Of a DNA stretch of 64,000 nt, positions 39,169 through 47,441 are shown piece by piece. Under the pieces are notes generated by a model. That model searched no databases and was not told the DNA's origin. It saw only the letters and a list, made by a program, of their open reading frames with translations. A program made the translations under genes and the position numbers. Source of the DNA: Pythium myriotylum (taxonomy: Eukaryota; Oomycota; Peronosporomycetes; Pythiales; Pythiaceae); the NCBI GenBank assembly GCA_023091665.1, contig JALJCQ010000030.1, positions 870,501 to 934,500 on the forward strand, read 5' to 3'. The stretch's first letter is position 1. Each line of letters opens with the position of its first letter.

Positions 39169-40917
39169 ATGATCCCGATGACAAGGGCGCCCAAGGACGG
39201 CTTCGTGCGCGTGAATGGCATCCTGCAGCCGCCGCGCGACGTGATGTTGAGGCGGCGCGTGCTCTCGCTCGAAGAGTTCGCGCAGGAGCGGCGCCGCGGG
39301 AAGCTCTCGGCCGCCGAGCGCACGCGCCTCTTCGGCACGCCGACCGCGCCGATCCCCGTGCCGCTCGCGCCCGGCGAGACCGAGGACGAGTACGAGCGCC
39401 GCTACCGCGCGTCGGTCGGCGAGAGCGTGATCGCGTCGTTCGTGGACAACCCGAACCCGAACCGCGAACGCGTGTCGCGCTCGTCGTTTGCGATCCAACA
39501 GGTCAACTTGTACATCAGTTCATCGCGAAAGCAAAAGCTGGAGGCTCCGAAACAACAAGAGAAGCCTCCGAAGCAACAGAAACAGGTCGCTACAGCAGAG
39601 CAACAGCCTGCCAAGCAGAAGAAGCAGGTCGCTAAAGCGCAGCAACAGCCTCCCACGAACCAGCAACAGGTCCCTAAACCACTGCAACAGCTTCCCAAGG
39701 AGTCAGAGACCAAGGTTGAAGGCCCGCAGACCACCAAGGGACATTCGCGCGAGGTGCTGAACAGAAGCAAAGTGGTTGGACTGGAGCAGTTCCGAGAGTA
39801 CGTGGAGGACGGTACGCTCGACAAGTATCGTGCGATGGATGCAGCCGAGTGCATGGCGGTATTTCAAGCGCCTATTATGCCGGTTTTTGTGCCACTGGCG
39901 CGTGGCGAGTCGAGGCAGCAATACGAGGACCGATTCGTGGCGTGGCTCAAGCACAAATACGACACGACGTTGGAAGAAATCGAGAAAGATCCGAAGCTGT
40001 GTCGAGAGAGGAATCTGCGTCTCTATTTCGCTACTCTCAACGGCAAAGGATTTGAGAAATTTGTTCCTCCACGAGAAATGAAACGAGAGCGTGACGAAGA
40101 GCCAAAGTTCGAGATATCGGCTAAGAAGCCAAAGCCAACTGAAGAAATACCCAGTAAGACGACAGTCATGGAGACTTGCACGGGCCATGCAACAATCGAC
40201 GGCTGCACGACGTGCCGGTGTCGCCAGTGTCTCCTCAAAGGTATCGGGCTCCTAGCAAATAAGATCTCCGAGCTTGATGCGACTCGAGTGTACCACGACT
40301 GCCCATGCAGGTCAGAGCCCAGCAAAAAGCCATCTCCTCGGATCGTTGATGTATCGAGCGACGAGGAAACCTCTCCTGTGAAGATATCCTTCGAGGAAGA
40401 TGCCATTGAAGAATCGTTGCAACGAAACTACGACGAGATCAACGAGCAGATCGTGATGAACGAGAAGGCGCTCGAGGCATCAATAGCTCGACTGGTGAGT
40501 GAGCCAGTCGCAGATATACAAGAGAGTAGCCGTATTCAGGACGAGAACAACGAGTTTCGCGAGTTGATACTAGAGGAGTACGGCAATCGAACGACCGCGT
40601 TGGCGATGTTGATCCTGTACAGGTCGCGCCATGATCTCAACTCACTGATAAAAGCCGTTACCAACACGCGTGCGGTTGATGTCCCTCACATCCAGCGTTC
40701 AAGCCACTGGAAGTGCGCCGAGTTGACAGCTTTGATCACCGAAAAGCAAACCCAGAGCGACCAAACGATCGGCGATGAAATTCGTCGCTTGTGTACAATT
40801 CGTCAGAGGGAGTTCGTTACGCTGATCCATTTTGATCGACACCTGCGGGAAGTGCTCCAGTCGCTGCTTGACCGAGTCAGACGCAGCGAAGCCATAATCC
40901 GTACTTCCTCGAGCTGA
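39169..40917 (+). CDS. Array member 14: type A plus type B modules with Gln/Lys/Pro repeat linker, coiled coil
   Basis: 582 residues from ATG 39169; an in-frame ATG at 39121 would add 16. Type A is at about 20-110 (TPTAPIPVPLAPGETEDEYE). A linker of four 14-residue Gln/Lys/Pro repeats follows, then type B at about 205-305 (APIMPVFVPLARGESRQQYE). CRCRQCLLKGI is at about 350. The SIM position reads IVDVSSDEETSP, a plausible phospho-dependent variant. The coiled coil is at about 415-570 (TALAMLILYRSR) with the end TLIHFDRHLREVLQSLL. It has a further Cys pair (DCPCR) after the cysteine motif. Confidence 0.82.
   Translation: MIPMTRAPKDGFVRVNGILQPPRDVMLRRRVLSLEEFAQERRRGKLSAAERTRLFGTPTAPIPVPLAPGETEDEYERRYRASVGESVIASFVDNPNPNRERVSRSSFAIQQVNLYISSSRKQKLEAPKQQEKPPKQQKQVATAEQQPAKQKKQVAKAQQQPPTNQQQVPKPLQQLPKESETKVEGPQTTKGHSREVLNRSKVVGLEQFREYVEDGTLDKYRAMDAAECMAVFQAPIMPVFVPLARGESRQQYEDRFVAWLKHKYDTTLEEIEKDPKLCRERNLRLYFATLNGKGFEKFVPPREMKRERDEEPKFEISAKKPKPTEEIPSKTTVMETCTGHATIDGCTTCRCRQCLLKGIGLLANKISELDATRVYHDCPCRSEPSKKPSPRIVDVSSDEETSPVKISFEEDAIEESLQRNYDEINEQIVMNEKALEASIARLVSEPVADIQESSRIQDENNEFRELILEEYGNRTTALAMLILYRSRHDLNSLIKAVTNTRAVDVPHIQRSSHWKCAELTALITEKQTQSDQTIGDEIRRLCTIRQREFVTLIHFDRHLREVLQSLLDRVRRSEAIIRTSSS
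39541..39708 (+). repeat. Coding minisatellite of four 42-bp units in member 14
   Basis: Units start at 39541, 39583, 39625 and 39667. They encode EAPKQQEKPPKQQK, QVATAEQQPAKQKK, QVAKAQQQPPTNQQ and QVPKPLQQLPKESE. No other member has this linker. Confidence 0.7.
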
Positions 40918-41189
40918 ACTGGAAGCAGTGTAATTTCTACCAAGAAGGAAGCATGAACGAGCCATTCACAAGCCGTCCGCAAAAGAAACTTTGGAACGCT
41001 GGGAGTTCGTATTGCAGTACGAATACATCCAAGGGGGACTGAAGCCCTGATGGTTCCGTTCTTGTCCTTGCGAGGACCTTGCGAGGTCTCACTCTCGTCA
41101 AGCCCTGTGAGCTTGGCTTGAGTAACCCTTGTGAACCATCGACGAGAGTGACAAGTGAACAAGCTGGGCAACTCAGCCTTGCTGCAGAA

Positions 41190-41751
41190 ACAGGAGATGA
41201 TCCGATCGAGAAGCAACCTCGCGTTCACTACGACGAAATCAATGATTCTGTGGCCTCGGAACTCCATCAACTGGACGAGTTGCCATCGCACCGTGTCGCG
41301 ATTGAGATTTCACCAATGAGCCCCTATGCGAGCTGTCTAAGAAGACAAGGCAATACTGCCCCGACCATGCTCATTGTCTACTTGCGGCACCACCGCGCAG
41401 GAGACTGGAGGCAGCGTGTTCAGAACGCCTCGTCCACCGACGTGGCCCACGTTCACCGAGCCTGGTACCGCAACCTCCACTTCACGGCCATGAAAGAAGA
41501 CTGTCCGCAGACTCAATTGACCACGTCGTGGAAGCGACAGCTCGACCTAATAGTGTGCTTCATGCACCTCCAGAGTCTCAAAGTGAGGACGTTGAAGTTG
41601 TTCGTATCGAGAAGCTACAACGTCTCGGCGAGGAGCTCAACGCGAGTGGAAGCCCTCCAGGACCACGATTTGCTCAGCTCCAGCCCGCGAGCTCACGACG
41701 CTGCGACATTTCGACCACGAGACCATTGGGCTGCTCGGGAGCGAGACGTAG
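41190..41751 (+). pseudogene. Array member 15: C-terminal coiled-coil remnant
   Basis: Only the C-terminal part of the family is recognisable, in more than one frame: DDPIEKQPRVHYDEIND, then APTMLIVYLRHH and DVAHVHRAWYRN, then VRIEKLQRLGEELNA in another frame, and finally ELTTLRHFDHETIGLL ending at TAG 41749-41751. The longest open frame across it starts only at TTG (41079). The wording is closest to members 16 and 17, which lie beyond the two inserted genes, so this remnant may mark an old array edge. No modules or cysteine motif were found upstream. The 270 bp between member 14 and this remnant hold nothing recognisable except a short direct repeat of CTTGCGAGG. Confidence 0.7.
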
Positions 41752-42471
41752 TGTCCCGAAAGCTCGCATGTTGCGAAGGACAATGATACGGCGGACAAAA
41801 CAGAGTAACCTCTTGATTGGGATGGGCGTAACCTCATCAACGGATAGACTCATGTCAGTCAACCGTACCCACAGGACTAAACCTCGTTGATAGACCGTCG
41901 GAGCTGCAACATTGCACTTGCACGGCAAGAAGAAAATAAAAAACCATGCGAGGAAAGAAAAAAGGAAGAAAAGAAACGACAGTTTCCCAGTTTCGTGGGG
42001 CTCAGACAGAGGACAGCAAGTCGCCATTACGCGAGAACCCGACGGGTCGGACTTTTTAGTCGAAATCTTCCCAGCCGACACATCCCATCAGCAGACGCCG
42101 CTCCAGCTGGTGATGACTGCAGGGGGGTTCAGTCTGCAAGTAATTTATCTCGTCTCGGATTGGTCGAAATTTGTGTCAACTGTGCCAACTCCTGCTGAAC
42201 CCCAACCACTTCTATCACGCGTTTCGTGGGCGCGGGCAGGGGGTCCAGTTCTTCCCCACCAATCACACTCGCGCATGCAGCTAAATACAATACCTACGAT
42301 TTTAATCGGTCGGCGAGTAGGGTTCCGGACCCCTTTTCCCTCCCGTGGCTGGAAATATTCGCGATGTGTCTGCAACATTCGGGCGGTATTTTATGTCGTG
42401 TCGCAGACTTTGCCCCACGCCCACCGGGGGTTCCTTCCCCATACAGCGTCGACCGCCTGCGCCGCTCACTC
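41752..42471. other. Intergenic, 720 bp, no supported gene
   Basis: A purine-rich tract (about 41930-41985) and GC-rich sequence lead into the membrane-protein gene. Long open frames here are expected from composition; none resembles a protein. Confidence 0.4.
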
Positions 42472-44028
42472 ATGGCCCGGCCGGCTTCTCCGTTCGCGGC
42501 GGAGAGCGCGCGCGCCGACTGCCGCGCGGCGGCCGAGAGCACGGCGTCGCGCTCGCTCACCACGCACTCGTCTCCGTGCGACGTCGGCGACGACGACGAG
42601 CTCGTCGTGCGGCTCCACGACGGCGCCAAGCGCGACGCCGCGCTCTACAACTACCAGAGCGTCGAGACGCCGCGCGCCGCCGCCGCCGAGCGCGCCAGCA
42701 TCCGCTCGCTGCAGATCCAGATCGAGGGCGCGCGACAGCTCTCGGGCGACTTCCCGACGCCCACGCGACGCCGCTGGTGCGCGCGCCGACGCGACAAGCC
42801 CTCCGCCGCGGCGCCCGAGAGACGACGCCTCCTCGACCTGCTCGTGCCCGCGCTCGTGGTCGTCGGACCGCCCGCCGTCGTGCTCGTGCTGCTCCACTTC
42901 TCGGTCGCCTACACGATGATCCTCGTGCTCAACGTCGCCGTCGCGCTCGCCGGCTGGGAGTGGAGCTGGTGGAGCTTCCGGATACGACAGAGACTGCTCG
43001 TGCCCTTTGTCTACGCTGACACTAGCACGGCCTTGGAACACCACACCAGCATCGACGAGTTACAGGACGACATGCTCAACCAGGAAGTGCTCGCGGTGAA
43101 GAAGATCGCCGCCAAGTGGTGTCGCGGCAGGAAATATTTGGCGGCGTTCGCCATCGCCCTGGTCACGAGCGCGGTCGTCGTCGTCATCGTCGCGTGCTGC
43201 GCCGACTGGATCATCCCGGAAAAGAAATCGACCATCGGCCGACGAGTTCTCATCAGCAGCACGACCACGGGAATGCTCTCGGGGGTTTTCTGTGCGTGTC
43301 TCACGCCCACAGCCGCCGACGGGTTCATCGTCGTCGTCTACATGGCCTGCTTCGTCGTCTCGAGCCTCAACTCGTTCCTCGCCCACCACGAACACCTCGT
43401 CCACGATCCCGAACTGCTCGACTCGCTCTACGTGCTGCTGGTGGGTGCCTGCGCGATCGTCGTGGCGCGGATCGTATCCAGCAAAGAAGTCATGGAAAGC
43501 ACCATGATGGCCATGCTCGACATTCTCGGCCTCGCGTACCTCGTGGCTCCGATGATGGCGATGGCCGATTTCCTGGGCCACCCCACGGTCAAAGATTACG
43601 GAGACGTCGTCGGCACGTTCTTTGTCGTGGTCAGCGCCGCCGAAGCGGCCTATTGGCTCAACCTGACCATCAAGGAGGCGTATCCGCATTTCCTCCAGGG
43701 TTGTCGACGCCCCGTCGTGAAGAACATGTCGACTTCGCTGGGCGTGGAAAGCTTGATCCTTTCGTTTACGTTCGGTATCGTAGGCTCGATCATCTCGGTT
43801 CTGTGCTACCACGGGTACATTATCGAGTGGCAAGACGCGCTCGTCTATCTCGGTGCGATCTTCATGTCCCAATTTTGTCGCCTGGCGGTGGAGTCGATGA
43901 AGGCTATGGCCAAGTTAGAGAGCGCCAAGTATAAGCCGTGGGTCGGCGGGTTCATCGAGCTCGTCAACCCGTATATGCTCGCGATGATCGTCTTCCACCC
44001 GTATGTCAAGGCACTGATCAAGAAGTAA
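42472..44028 (+). CDS. Multi-pass membrane protein resembling CDP-diacylglycerol synthase (CdsA family)
   Basis: 518 residues from ATG 42472. The frame is open further 5' (ATG 42364, then GTG 42226), but that part looks like leader sequence. The first 115 residues are hydrophilic and Arg/Ala-rich. About nine hydrophobic segments follow, starting with LLVPALVVVGPPAVVLVLL. The stretch VALAGWEWSWWSF resembles the EW motif early in CdsA enzymes. The end (QFCRLAVESMKAMAKLESAK, then VNPYMLAMIVFHPYVK) sits where the CdsA signature should be, but the usual SxxKRxxxxKDxxxxxPGHGGxxDRxD residues are mostly absent. So it is either a diverged CDP-DAG synthase-like protein or a different membrane protein of similar layout. 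It lies between array members 15 and 16 and is unrelated to them. Confidence 0.6.
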   Translation: MARPASPFAAESARADCRAAAESTASRSLTTHSSPCDVGDDDELVVRLHDGAKRDAALYNYQSVETPRAAAAERASIRSLQIQIEGARQLSGDFPTPTRRRWCARRRDKPSAAAPERRRLLDLLVPALVVVGPPAVVLVLLHFSVAYTMILVLNVAVALAGWEWSWWSFRIRQRLLVPFVYADTSTALEHHTSIDELQDDMLNQEVLAVKKIAAKWCRGRKYLAAFAIALVTSAVVVVIVACCADWIIPEKKSTIGRRVLISSTTTGMLSGVFCACLTPTAADGFIVVVYMACFVVSSLNSFLAHHEHLVHDPELLDSLYVLLVGACAIVVARIVSSKEVMESTMMAMLDILGLAYLVAPMMAMADFLGHPTVKDYGDVVGTFFVVVSAAEAAYWLNLTIKEAYPHFLQGCRRPVVKNMSTSLGVESLILSFTFGIVGSIISVLCYHGYIIEWQDALVYLGAIFMSQFCRLAVESMKAMAKLESAKYKPWVGGFIELVNPYMLAMIVFHPYVKALIKK

Positions 44029-44155
44029 GCACTTCATCTCACAGCTCACGTTCATATTTATTTATCAGGTTGTCAGATGTCGTGCGGCCCAGAAGCTTAG
44101 CAATAATATATAAGCAATAGCTGGCTTGACTGCAATCAATTACTCGCGGACTCAT

Positions 44156-45313
44156 TTACTCGGCCTCATCTTCTTGGTCATCCGAATCGGCATCTTCGTC
44201 CTGCTCTTGCTCTCTTTGACGCTCGCGTCGTTCTCTTTCACGCGCTCGCAGCGACTCGGCCGCCTTGAACACGCCATTCGTCTGCTTCTTGCAGTTGAAA
44301 CACCGAGACGACTTTTTAAAGTGCTTGAGCGCACACGTCTCGCAAAAGAAGTGGCCACAGAGCGTCTCCACTGCGTCCTTGAATGGCTCACGACAGATTG
44401 TGCATGCGAACTGGCCGCCAGCTTCATCGTCTTCGTCGTCGCTGTGGATCACGTACTTGTCGGGATCGTCGTCGTCGTCGTCGTCCACGCCACCTTTCGC
44501 ATCCAATCCCTGAGCGAGGCGCTGCTGCTTCTTCCGTTCCTTCTCGGCATACTCGCGTTCGATTTGCCAGCCGCTCTTGTAATCACCGCGGTCGTGGAGG
44601 AACTTGCAGCTGTCGCCGTAGCCGCAAAAGCCTGTTTCCTTGTAGTCCTTGCAGATATCAGGCTGGTAGTCAAAGCGAGAGATAGCTCGCGCCCACGTCT
44701 GTGCGCGGATCGGGCCCTGCGTTCTGTACAACAATTCGTCAGTGCACATCCATCCATCCATCCATCGGTCGTCCATATCTCGCACGTACCCCGTGTACTT
44801 GTTCATGCCGATCTGGGCCTCGTTCTTGGTGATGTAGTTCTTGTACCCCGCCTGGCCCTTGTACACCTTGCCGCTCTCCTGCTCGGCCGAGCCGTCCGCG
44901 TTGGCCTTGAGGTTGCGCTCCATGATGGCGCGCGCGTCGCGGTCGCGCTCCGTGTCGATTTGGCTCTCGTACGTCGCGTCGCCGGCGTATTTCTTGGGCA
45001 CGATCTCGCGCTCGGACTCGATCTGCCGCGCCTCAGCCACGACGTTCTTCATGCGCTTGCCAGTGCCAGTCTAACGCCACCAGAACCTCAGTCTCCTCTC
45101 CGCGACGGAGCTGCTCAAGCAGAGCGAACAAAAACGTACCGAGAAGGTGTTGACTTTGCGGCGGTCGTTCGCGGTCGGCAGGACGAGTTCGTCGTCGCTT
45201 CCTTCGCGACCGCCACCGCCAGACGCCGAAGCCTTGCCCGATCCATCGTCCTCGTCCTCCGCGACGCGGCGGCGCTTGTTCTTGTTGGCCTTTGGTGCAC
45301 GCGTCGCGAACAT
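44156..45313 (-). CDS. CWC24: Spliceosomal CCCH plus RING protein CWC24/RNF113, three exons
   Basis: Exons in transcript order are 45140-45313, 44790-45070 and 44156-44723. The introns are 69 nt (45071-45139) and 66 nt (44724-44789), both with GTACGT donors. The product is 340 residues; in-frame ATGs at 45358 and 45397 could extend it. The basic N-terminus (MFATRAPKANKNKRRR) is followed by the family segments YESQIDTERDRDARAI and GTQGPIRA. Next come a CCCH zinc finger (C-x8-C-x5-C-x3-H inside YQPDICKDYKETGFCG...) and YKSGWQIEREYAEKE. A C3HC4 RING follows (CTICREPF, CGHFFCETC, CFNCKKQTNGVF) and then an acidic tail. This is the Cwc24/RNF113 family: a ubiquitin-ligase-type splicing factor that acts on the spliceosome near U2/U5 in the nucleus. 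The second intron contains a (GGAT)n microsatellite. Confidence 0.92.
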
Positions 45314-45419
45314 GTCGGGTCGGCGGCGTGGGCAACTTGATCCACTGAACAGCTCCATGGGGCAAAACTCCTCTTTAGTGACATACTTTACTGACATGGC
45401 TGGGATCGCAGAAGCTCAC

Positions 45420-47321
45420 TCAGGTCTCGCTGAGCAGCGTGACAACGAGTTCTCGCACGTGGGCGTCGAAGTGGATGAGCGTCGTGAGCTCTCGCCTCCG
45501 TGCCGAGTGGGCGGTGGCCACAGACTGCTCGGCTGCAGTGAGTTCGTGGCCGATTTGCTGTAATTTCTGAAGCCGCACTTTCTCACCGTCTTCGTGAGCC
45601 TCGGACGGTTCACTGAGCACATCGTCCAACTGCTGCTTCAGAGAGGCTGCGTGGGTCTGGTAATGGCTCAGCTCTAATGCAAGTGTGTGGCATTTAAGAT
45701 GGCACGCTCGCTTGACGTGGACCACGTCTGTTGCCGTGGGACTCGTGACTCGCTCCTGGAGTTCCTCAGGCGCATGACGCCACACGTAGACGATAAGCAT
45801 GGCAATCGCAGCGTTACGGTGGTCCATCTCGTCCTCAATGAGCCCTCGGAGCTCTAGGTTCTCGTCCTGGCTCAGCGTGGCCTGCTGGATATGGTCCGAG
45901 GACATGTCCTGCAGCTGGACCGCCGAGTGTTCGAGTACTCGCTGGTTCATTACGATACGGTCATTGATTTCGTCGTATTGAGCTTTCAGCTGCTGCTCAA
46001 TCGGATCGTCAGACCCACGAGAAGCCTCTCGCTGTCTCCGACTTCGGATCAGCGAGGTCACCTGCAACATCCTAGCGACGTCCACACCTTTGACTTCCCT
46101 CAGTGGTGGTGGTGGAGTGTCTGTGTCCCGCGTGAGGTCCATGACGGGTTTCGTCGACTCGTTCACCGTAGTCGGAGCATTCTGCTGTAGCTCTGCGACC
46201 ACTCGTACAAGTCGACTCGTACATCGTAAGAGGCGTTTGCGACAGCCACATGCGAGGTATGCTTTTGGCACGGCCCCATCCGCTGAGCCAGGCGGTGGAG
46301 ACTTAAACGAGCACCGCGTCGGGAACTCGAGCGCCGGGTCCGCTCGCTCGGGAACTGGCTCCACTGTCGCTGTTGGAAGAGAACGGGACGATATTCCCAA
46401 CGAGAGAGTTTCAGAGTCACGGTCATCAACACCACGACGCACATCGCCAACTCGGTCGAGTACACTGGGTTTTGCAGTGGTGACCTCTACCTCCCTACCC
46501 GTTGGAGCCACTGGTGTTGGGATCTTCCCCGTGAGCCTCTTCCTTGCAAACAACATGCGCTTCGATCTTTCAGTGTTTGGCTCGTCAGCAAGGCGAGCTA
46601 GATCCATGGACACTGACGACAGCGACGCTAGGAACTTGCTCTCGTACTGTTCAAATGTCTCGCCTGGGAACAGCGGCACGGGGATTGGCTCGGTCGTCGT
46701 GCCGTAACGCTGTCTGCGCTCTCCCTCGGTGAGCTTGGGGCCTTTCGCCTCCCGACGGTACTCACTGACACTGAGAACTCGCTTGCGAAGCAGAATATCC
46801 GCGCTCGCAGGCGCCCTATCCTTCCGCACGCGCTTGATCTCTGCCTCCTCTGCATCTTCCTCCAGCACGGTGCGGCTGCGCTTCGCACCCGACGATGCAG
46901 AGCTGCTCGCGTGGTCTTTCATCCACGACGTCGTCTTGTGCTTCGCAAACGACGTGCGCAGACTGCGTTCTTTGTTCGCATCGCTTCGGAGATCGGCCAG
47001 CGCGTAGCCTCGCTCGCGCAGCCATTCCACGAAGCTCCGCTCGTGGTCGTGCTCGCTCTCGCCAGGCAGCAGCGGCACCGGGATCGAGATCGTGTTGCCG
47101 CCGTAGATCCGGATCCGGTCGGCGGCCGAGAGCGACGCGTTGCCCCCTCGACGCAGCTCGTTCGCGTGCTTGGCGATCGGCAGCACTCGCCGCTTGAGCA
47201 GAACGCTCCGCGCAGCGCTCGAGCCACGCGACGAGCCCGCCGAATGGGACGACGAGACGCTCGCCGTGTCGCTGTAGCCCACGACGCGGCTCGCGCGAGG
47301 AGGCAGCTCCAAGTTGTCCAT
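45420..47321 (-). CDS. Array member 16: two type A modules, altered cysteine motif, SIM-like motif, coiled coil
   Basis: 633 residues from ATG 47321; the longer frame begins at TTG. Type A modules lie at about 35-125 (LLKRRVLPIAKHANEL, then NTISIPVPLLPGESEHDHER) and 175-260 (LLRKRVLSVSEYRREA, then TEPIPVPLFPGETFEQYE). The cysteine motif reads CGCRKRLLRC: the third Cys of CGCxxC is replaced by Arg, although a Cys follows four residues on. PVMDLTRDTDTPPP is at about 393, then the segment GVDVARMLQVTSL shared only with member 17. The coiled coil spans about 440-632 (AAIAMLIVYVWRH) and ends TLIHFDAHVRELVVTLL. It follows CWC24 on the same strand. Confidence 0.83.
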   Translation of the reverse strand: MDNLELPPRASRVVGYSDTASVSSSHSAGSSRGSSAARSVLLKRRVLPIAKHANELRRGGNASLSAADRIRIYGGNTISIPVPLLPGESEHDHERSFVEWLRERGYALADLRSDANKERSLRTSFAKHKTTSWMKDHASSSASSGAKRSRTVLEEDAEEAEIKRVRKDRAPASADILLRKRVLSVSEYRREAKGPKLTEGERRQRYGTTTEPIPVPLFPGETFEQYESKFLASLSSVSMDLARLADEPNTERSKRMLFARKRLTGKIPTPVAPTGREVEVTTAKPSVLDRVGDVRRGVDDRDSETLSLGISSRSLPTATVEPVPERADPALEFPTRCSFKSPPPGSADGAVPKAYLACGCRKRLLRCTSRLVRVVAELQQNAPTTVNESTKPVMDLTRDTDTPPPPLREVKGVDVARMLQVTSLIRSRRQREASRGSDDPIEQQLKAQYDEINDRIVMNQRVLEHSAVQLQDMSSDHIQQATLSQDENLELRGLIEDEMDHRNAAIAMLIVYVWRHAPEELQERVTSPTATDVVHVKRACHLKCHTLALELSHYQTHAASLKQQLDDVLSEPSEAHEDGEKVRLQKLQQIGHELTAAEQSVATAHSARRRELTTLIHFDAHVRELVVTLLSET

Positions 47322-47361
47322 GGGAGATCGAGTCGCACGTGGCAACCATGTCGTGATCCAA

Positions 47362-47426
47362 CTAAGTACGAAACAACCTTGACAAATTGAGCCAGTGAAT
47401 GGCTACAGTGCACTCGACTAAGTACG
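47362..47426 (-). promoter_or_regulatory. Promoter elements of member 16
   Basis: Read on the minus strand: TTTCGTACTTAG (from 47426), then TGTAGCCAT (47399-47407), then TTTCGTACTTAG again (from 47373 down to 47362), then the ATG at 47321. The duplicated ACTTAG word on both sides of TGTAGCCAT is seen only here. Confidence 0.55.
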
Positions 47427-47441
47427 AAAGACCATGGTTTG

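Noticed and set aside
41912..42919. 335-codon plus-strand frame overlapping the start of the CdsA-like gene
   Set aside because: Its second half is a run of Arg/Ala/Ser codons produced by reading the GC-rich true gene in the wrong frame, and its start is not ATG.
44748..44767. GGAT microsatellite as coding repeat in CWC24
   Set aside because: It falls inside a 66-nt intron with a GTACGT donor and TACAG acceptor; removing it restores the conserved GTQGPIRA motif.
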